Below are positions 61,468 to 64,000 of a stretch of DNA of 64,000 nucleotides, piece by piece; position 1 is the stretch's first letter, and every line of letters starts with the position of its first letter. The stretch lies in NCBI GenBank assembly GCA_038757905.1, contig JBCDGG010000006.1, forward strand, positions 1-64,000, given 5' to 3'. Under the pieces are notes generated by a model. It did not search any database. It was not told the origin of the DNA and worked only from the letters and a program-made list of their open reading frames with translations. A program made the translations under genes and the position numbers. Source of the stretch: HLUCCA09 sp038757905 (GTDB lineage Bacteria; Pseudomonadota; Alphaproteobacteria; Rhodobacterales; Rhodobacteraceae).

Positions 61468-61546
61468 AGGGGGGCTTGCCGCCCCCCACCCGCGCAGGCT
61501 GCGCGGGTCCCCCCCGCGAGTATTTGAGCCAAGATGATAGGAGAAG
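61468..61546 (+). repeat. Dispersed intergenic repeat, copy D
   Basis: A G/C-run hairpin (about 61469-61487), a second stem (CCCGCGCAGGCTGCGCGGG, 61489-61507) and the core CGCGAGTATTTGAGCCAAGATGATAGG (61516-61541) repeat the architecture of copy A. It lies after the FAD oxidase gene, inside a 346-bp gene-free stretch (61453-61798) otherwise showing only copy E. Confidence 0.78.
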
Positions 61547-61717
61547 GGCGCCCCGGCCCCGAGGGGGTGGTCGCTCGGCGCTGCCCGAGGGAGCCGAGGC
61601 GCGGCGGGCCCGGTCCAGGCCGACCTGGCTACGGTCCATCACCTTGGGCGGTCATCGGCTCTCCAGCCTGTACCGCAGATCCGAGCCTCGCGCATTAACC
61701 TTAACAGAGGGTTACGC

Positions 61718-61775
61718 CCTGCCCATCATCTTTGCAGAAATACTCCCGCCGGAGGCAGCTCCGCTGGCCAGAAGA
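61718..61775 (-). repeat. Dispersed intergenic repeat, copy E (inverted)
   Basis: On the minus strand the sequence reads GCCTCCGGCGGGAGTATTTC then TGCAAAGATGATGGGCAGGG, preceded by a small stem (CAGCGGAGCTGCCTCCGG). It is the inverted partner of copy D about 190 bp away, just before the reductase gene at 61799. Confidence 0.72.
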
Positions 61776-61798
61776 AGACACCGGGGTGTGGTGGAGGG

Positions 61799-62380
61799 AT
61801 GACACGCGCCCTCGTCCTCTTCGCGCATCCTTGCCCGGAAAGCTTCTCGGCGGCTTTGCACGCGAAGGTCGTTTCAACCCTCGACGCGCGCGGATGGAGT
61901 GTGGACGATTGCGACTTGTACGCCGAAGACTTCGCGCCTGCGCTGACGGAAGCGGAGCGGCGAGGCTATCATGAGGTCGGTCTCAATCTGGCGCCGGTAG
62001 CAGGATATGTCGAACGGCTCCGGGCGGCCGACGCGCTCGTTTTGGTGTTTCCGGTCTGGAACTTCGGGTATCCGGCGATCCTGAAGGGGTTTCTGGACCG
62101 CGTGTTCCTTCCGGGCGTTTCGTTTCGTCTCGAGGATGGCTTCGTGAAGCCGAACCTGACGCATATCCGGCGGCTTGCCGCGGTCACGACCTATGGCGGC
62201 ACGCGGCTACGGGCGCTGATGGTGGGCGATCCGCCCAGGCGCTGCGTGACGCGGGCAGTTTGGCACGTATGCCGCCCGCGCAAGATGCGGTATCTGGCGC
62301 TGTATGACATGAACCGGGCAAGCGATGCGAAACGGGCCGCCTTCCTTGACCGGGTCGGCAGAGAGATGGAGGCATTCTAG
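61799..62380 (+). CDS. NAD(P)H-dependent flavodoxin-fold oxidoreductase 1
   Basis: A 193-residue quinone-reductase-like flavoprotein: RALVLFAHPCPESFSAALH at the N-terminus (FMN phosphate loop), VLVFPVWNFGYPAILKGFLDRVFLPG (FMN ring region) and AVTTYGG. It probably reduces FMN or quinones with NAD(P)H. A close paralogue follows after 3 bp. In this operon the pair may supply reduced flavin or handle a nitro/quinone-like substrate. Confidence 0.87.
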   Translation: MTRALVLFAHPCPESFSAALHAKVVSTLDARGWSVDDCDLYAEDFAPALTEAERRGYHEVGLNLAPVAGYVERLRAADALVLVFPVWNFGYPAILKGFLDRVFLPGVSFRLEDGFVKPNLTHIRRLAAVTTYGGTRLRALMVGDPPRRCVTRAVWHVCRPRKMRYLALYDMNRASDAKRAAFLDRVGREMEAF

Positions 62381-62383
62381 GCG

Positions 62384-63013
62384 ATGCGCGTTTTGGTTCT
62401 GTATTGTCATCCGCGGGAGACGAGCTTCACCGCGGCGATACGTGACGTCGTCATAGCCCGGCTGGAAGCGGCGGGCGCGGAGATCCGGGTGATCGATCTC
62501 TACGACCGGGCGTTTCAGCCCGCCCTGACCGGCACCGAATGGGACGGTTATCTGGATGCGCCGCAGAACCGCGTTCCCGTCGCCGCCGACGTGGCGGATG
62601 TGGAATGGTGCGATACGCTGATCTTCGTCTATCCCACCTGGTGGTACGGGTTGCCGGCCATCCTCAAAGGGTGGCTGGACCGTGTCATGCTCCCCGAGGT
62701 GGCCTTCATGATGCCGCGCGCTGGGGAAACCGGCATTCGGCCGGCGCTGACGCATATCCGCCGTCTTGGCGTGTTCACGACCTGCGGGGCGAGCTGGTGG
62801 CTGACGCGCTATGTCGGGGCGCCGGGGCGGCGCACGCTTTTGCGCGGCCTCGGCCTGATCTGCGCCAAGCCGCTGCGGACGTCCTTCGCGGCGCATTACA
62901 ACATGGACAGTTCCACGCCGGAAAGCCGCGCGCAGCATCTCTCCCGCGTCGCGCGCAAGGTGGACCGATTGATTGCCGGCGCGGCCCCGACCGAACGCGA
63001 GGCACTGGCATGA
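62384..63013 (+). CDS. NAD(P)H-dependent flavodoxin-fold oxidoreductase 2
   Basis: A 209-residue paralogue of the upstream protein, with RVLVLYCHPRETSFTAAIRD, FVYPTWWYGLPAILKGWLDRVMLP and RLGVFTTCGAS. The two share the order and spacing of the FMN-binding segments, so they arose by tandem duplication or act as a heterodimer. The stop overlaps the start of the oxygenase gene (ATGA at 63010-63013). Confidence 0.87.
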   Translation: MRVLVLYCHPRETSFTAAIRDVVIARLEAAGAEIRVIDLYDRAFQPALTGTEWDGYLDAPQNRVPVAADVADVEWCDTLIFVYPTWWYGLPAILKGWLDRVMLPEVAFMMPRAGETGIRPALTHIRRLGVFTTCGASWWLTRYVGAPGRRTLLRGLGLICAKPLRTSFAAHYNMDSSTPESRAQHLSRVARKVDRLIAGAAPTEREALA

Positions 63014-63942
63014 CCGAACCGCGCATCCCCGTGCTCGACTGGCAGCGCTTCGCCGGGGGCAGCGATCAGGACGGCTTCGTGGCCGATCTCGGCGCGGCGT
63101 GCCGGGAGGTTGGGTTCTTCCTCGTCACGCATCACGGGGTCGACCATGCGCTGATCGCGGACACGTTTGCCGCGGGGGACAAGTTCTTTGCCCTTCCACA
63201 TGAGGCAAAGGCGCGTTTGTCGATCCTCGACAACCCGCACAATCGCGGCTGGACGCCGCCGGGCAGCGAGAACCTCGACGATAGCGCGCCCGATGAGGTG
63301 GACCGGAAGGAGGCCTTCAATATCGGTCTCGATCTCGGGCCGAACGATCCGCGCATCCTGGCGGGAGAGCCGTTTCGCGGTTTGAACCTCTGGCCGGAGG
63401 TGCCGGGCTTCAGGGACACCGTCCTGCGCTACTTCGATGCCGTCCTGAATCTCGGACGCTGTCTGCATCAGCCGATTGCGCGGGATCTCGGCCTGGCCGA
63501 CCGTTGGTTCGACGACAAGCTGGATGCGCCGCTGGCCACGCTGCGGCTGCTGCATTATCCGCCGGGCACCGGCGCTGTGGGCGAGATCGGGGCCGGGGCC
63601 CACACCGATTACGGGTCGCTGACGCTGCTGCGGACGGACGGGGAACCGGGGTTGCAGGTCAGGCCCAGAGGCGGGGACTGGATCGATGTGCCCGCCCATC
63701 CCGACGCCTTCGTCGTCAATATCGGCGATTGCCTGATGCGCTGGACGAACGATCACTATGCCTCGACGCCGCACCGCGTTCTGCCGCCGAAGCGCAAGCG
63801 CCGGTCGATCGCCTTCTTCCTCGATCCCAACCCGGACGCCGTGATCTCGGCGCTGCCCGGCACCGGCGCGGCGCGATATGACGACGTCACGGGGGCCGAG
63901 TACCTGCAGCAGCGCCTCGACGCGACCTACGAGAAAGCGTGA
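63010..63942 (+). CDS. Isopenicillin-N-synthase family 2-oxoglutarate/Fe(II) oxygenase
   Basis: A 310-residue oxygenase with an N-terminal DIOX_N-like segment (IPVLDWQRFAGG, VGFFLVTHHGV) and a Fe(II) site of H198, D200 (GAHTDYGSLTLL) and H255 (STPHRV); the 2-oxoglutarate arginine is R264 in RRSIAFF. Relatives include thymine 7-hydroxylase-like and plant hormone/purine-type oxygenases. With a cytosine-deaminase-like neighbour, oxidation of a pyrimidine methyl or ring is an attractive guess. It overlaps both neighbours. Confidence 0.88.
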   Translation: MTEPRIPVLDWQRFAGGSDQDGFVADLGAACREVGFFLVTHHGVDHALIADTFAAGDKFFALPHEAKARLSILDNPHNRGWTPPGSENLDDSAPDEVDRKEAFNIGLDLGPNDPRILAGEPFRGLNLWPEVPGFRDTVLRYFDAVLNLGRCLHQPIARDLGLADRWFDDKLDAPLATLRLLHYPPGTGAVGEIGAGAHTDYGSLTLLRTDGEPGLQVRPRGGDWIDVPAHPDAFVVNIGDCLMRWTNDHYASTPHRVLPPKRKRRSIAFFLDPNPDAVISALPGTGAARYDDVTGAEYLQQRLDATYEKA

Positions 63943-64000
63943 TGCGGCGGTTCGACTGGGCGGAGTACCGCCGCACGGAGTATCGCGACCTCGATCCGAT
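63942..64000 (+). CDS. Start of a further operon gene, truncated by window end
   Basis: ATG 63942 overlaps the oxygenase stop (TGATG) and opens a frame reading MRRFDWAEYRRTEYRDLDP to the window edge. The pattern resembles the N-terminus of creatininase-family amidohydrolases, but 19 residues are too few for a firm call. If so, it would be a second amide-hydrolysing enzyme in this operon. Confidence 0.45.
   Translation, partial: MRRFDWAEYRRTEYRDLDP

Overview
The window is GC-rich chromosomal DNA from an alphaproteobacterium of the family Rhodobacteraceae (Roseobacter/Rhodobacter group). The gene content points there: TrcR (DUF1013), the rpoE-chrR locus divergent from a five-gene FAD protein/DUF1365/MFS/DUF3833/SDR operon, the run purH-lspA-DUF3035-two M16 peptidases, DUF1674, and a class I polyhydroxyalkanoate (PHA) locus with PhaR and a phasin. 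Genes are dense and many are coupled by 4-bp ATGA or GTGA overlaps. I saw no rRNA, tRNA, CRISPR array or transposase.

Layout. 1-257 is a near-perfect 113-bp inverted repeat at the very edge of the window. 290-8069 carries moaB, a family-4 uracil-DNA glycosylase, a secreted RNase T2, trcR, recR with decayed tandem copies of its own 3' end, ybaB, a DfsB-like protein, an RTX glycoside hydrolase and thpR. 8319-10705 is a split saccharopine pathway. 10842-17457 holds a DUF3775 protein and the singlet-oxygen stress locus: RpoE, its anti-sigma factor ChrR and the divergent operon. 17625-19679 is an RTX serralysin-type protease. 19977-34911 is mostly housekeeping: rmuC, mutL, two M16 peptidases, lspA, purH, a heparinase-like protein, rsmB, DUF1674, dapB, rbfA and a phosphodiester glycosidase.

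35078-42843 is an accessory catabolic-looking operon with its own LacI regulator and a LacI-type operator: a histidinol-dehydrogenase-like enzyme, two SnoaL-like proteins, an SDR, a methyltransferase, a MetE-like zinc enzyme and an alpha/beta hydrolase. 43753-51059 is the PHA locus (phaR, phaP, phaC, phaZ), with psiE-like and phoA genes interleaved between its members. 51181-55566 contains a LysR regulator, a DegT aminotransferase, mnmH, a DUF4149 protein and a RidA protein. 55792-64000 is an ABC-transporter-led operon with a cytosine-deaminase-like hydrolase, an FAD oxidase, two flavodoxin-fold reductases, an IPNS-family 2-oxoglutarate oxygenase and the start of one more gene. It looks like uptake and breakdown of a small N-containing compound, perhaps a pyrimidine.

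Strongest leads: the two undescribed catabolic operons; a ChrR whose N-terminal zinc site has lost three of four ligands although the cognate RpoE promoter is intact; the tandem recR-tail duplication; a family of short intergenic repeats (core GTATTT...AAGATGA) seen five times; the phosphate/PHA interleaving with PhaR-type sites; and a probable ATT start codon for thpR. All assignments come from reading the sequence and remembered family knowledge. No database search was run.
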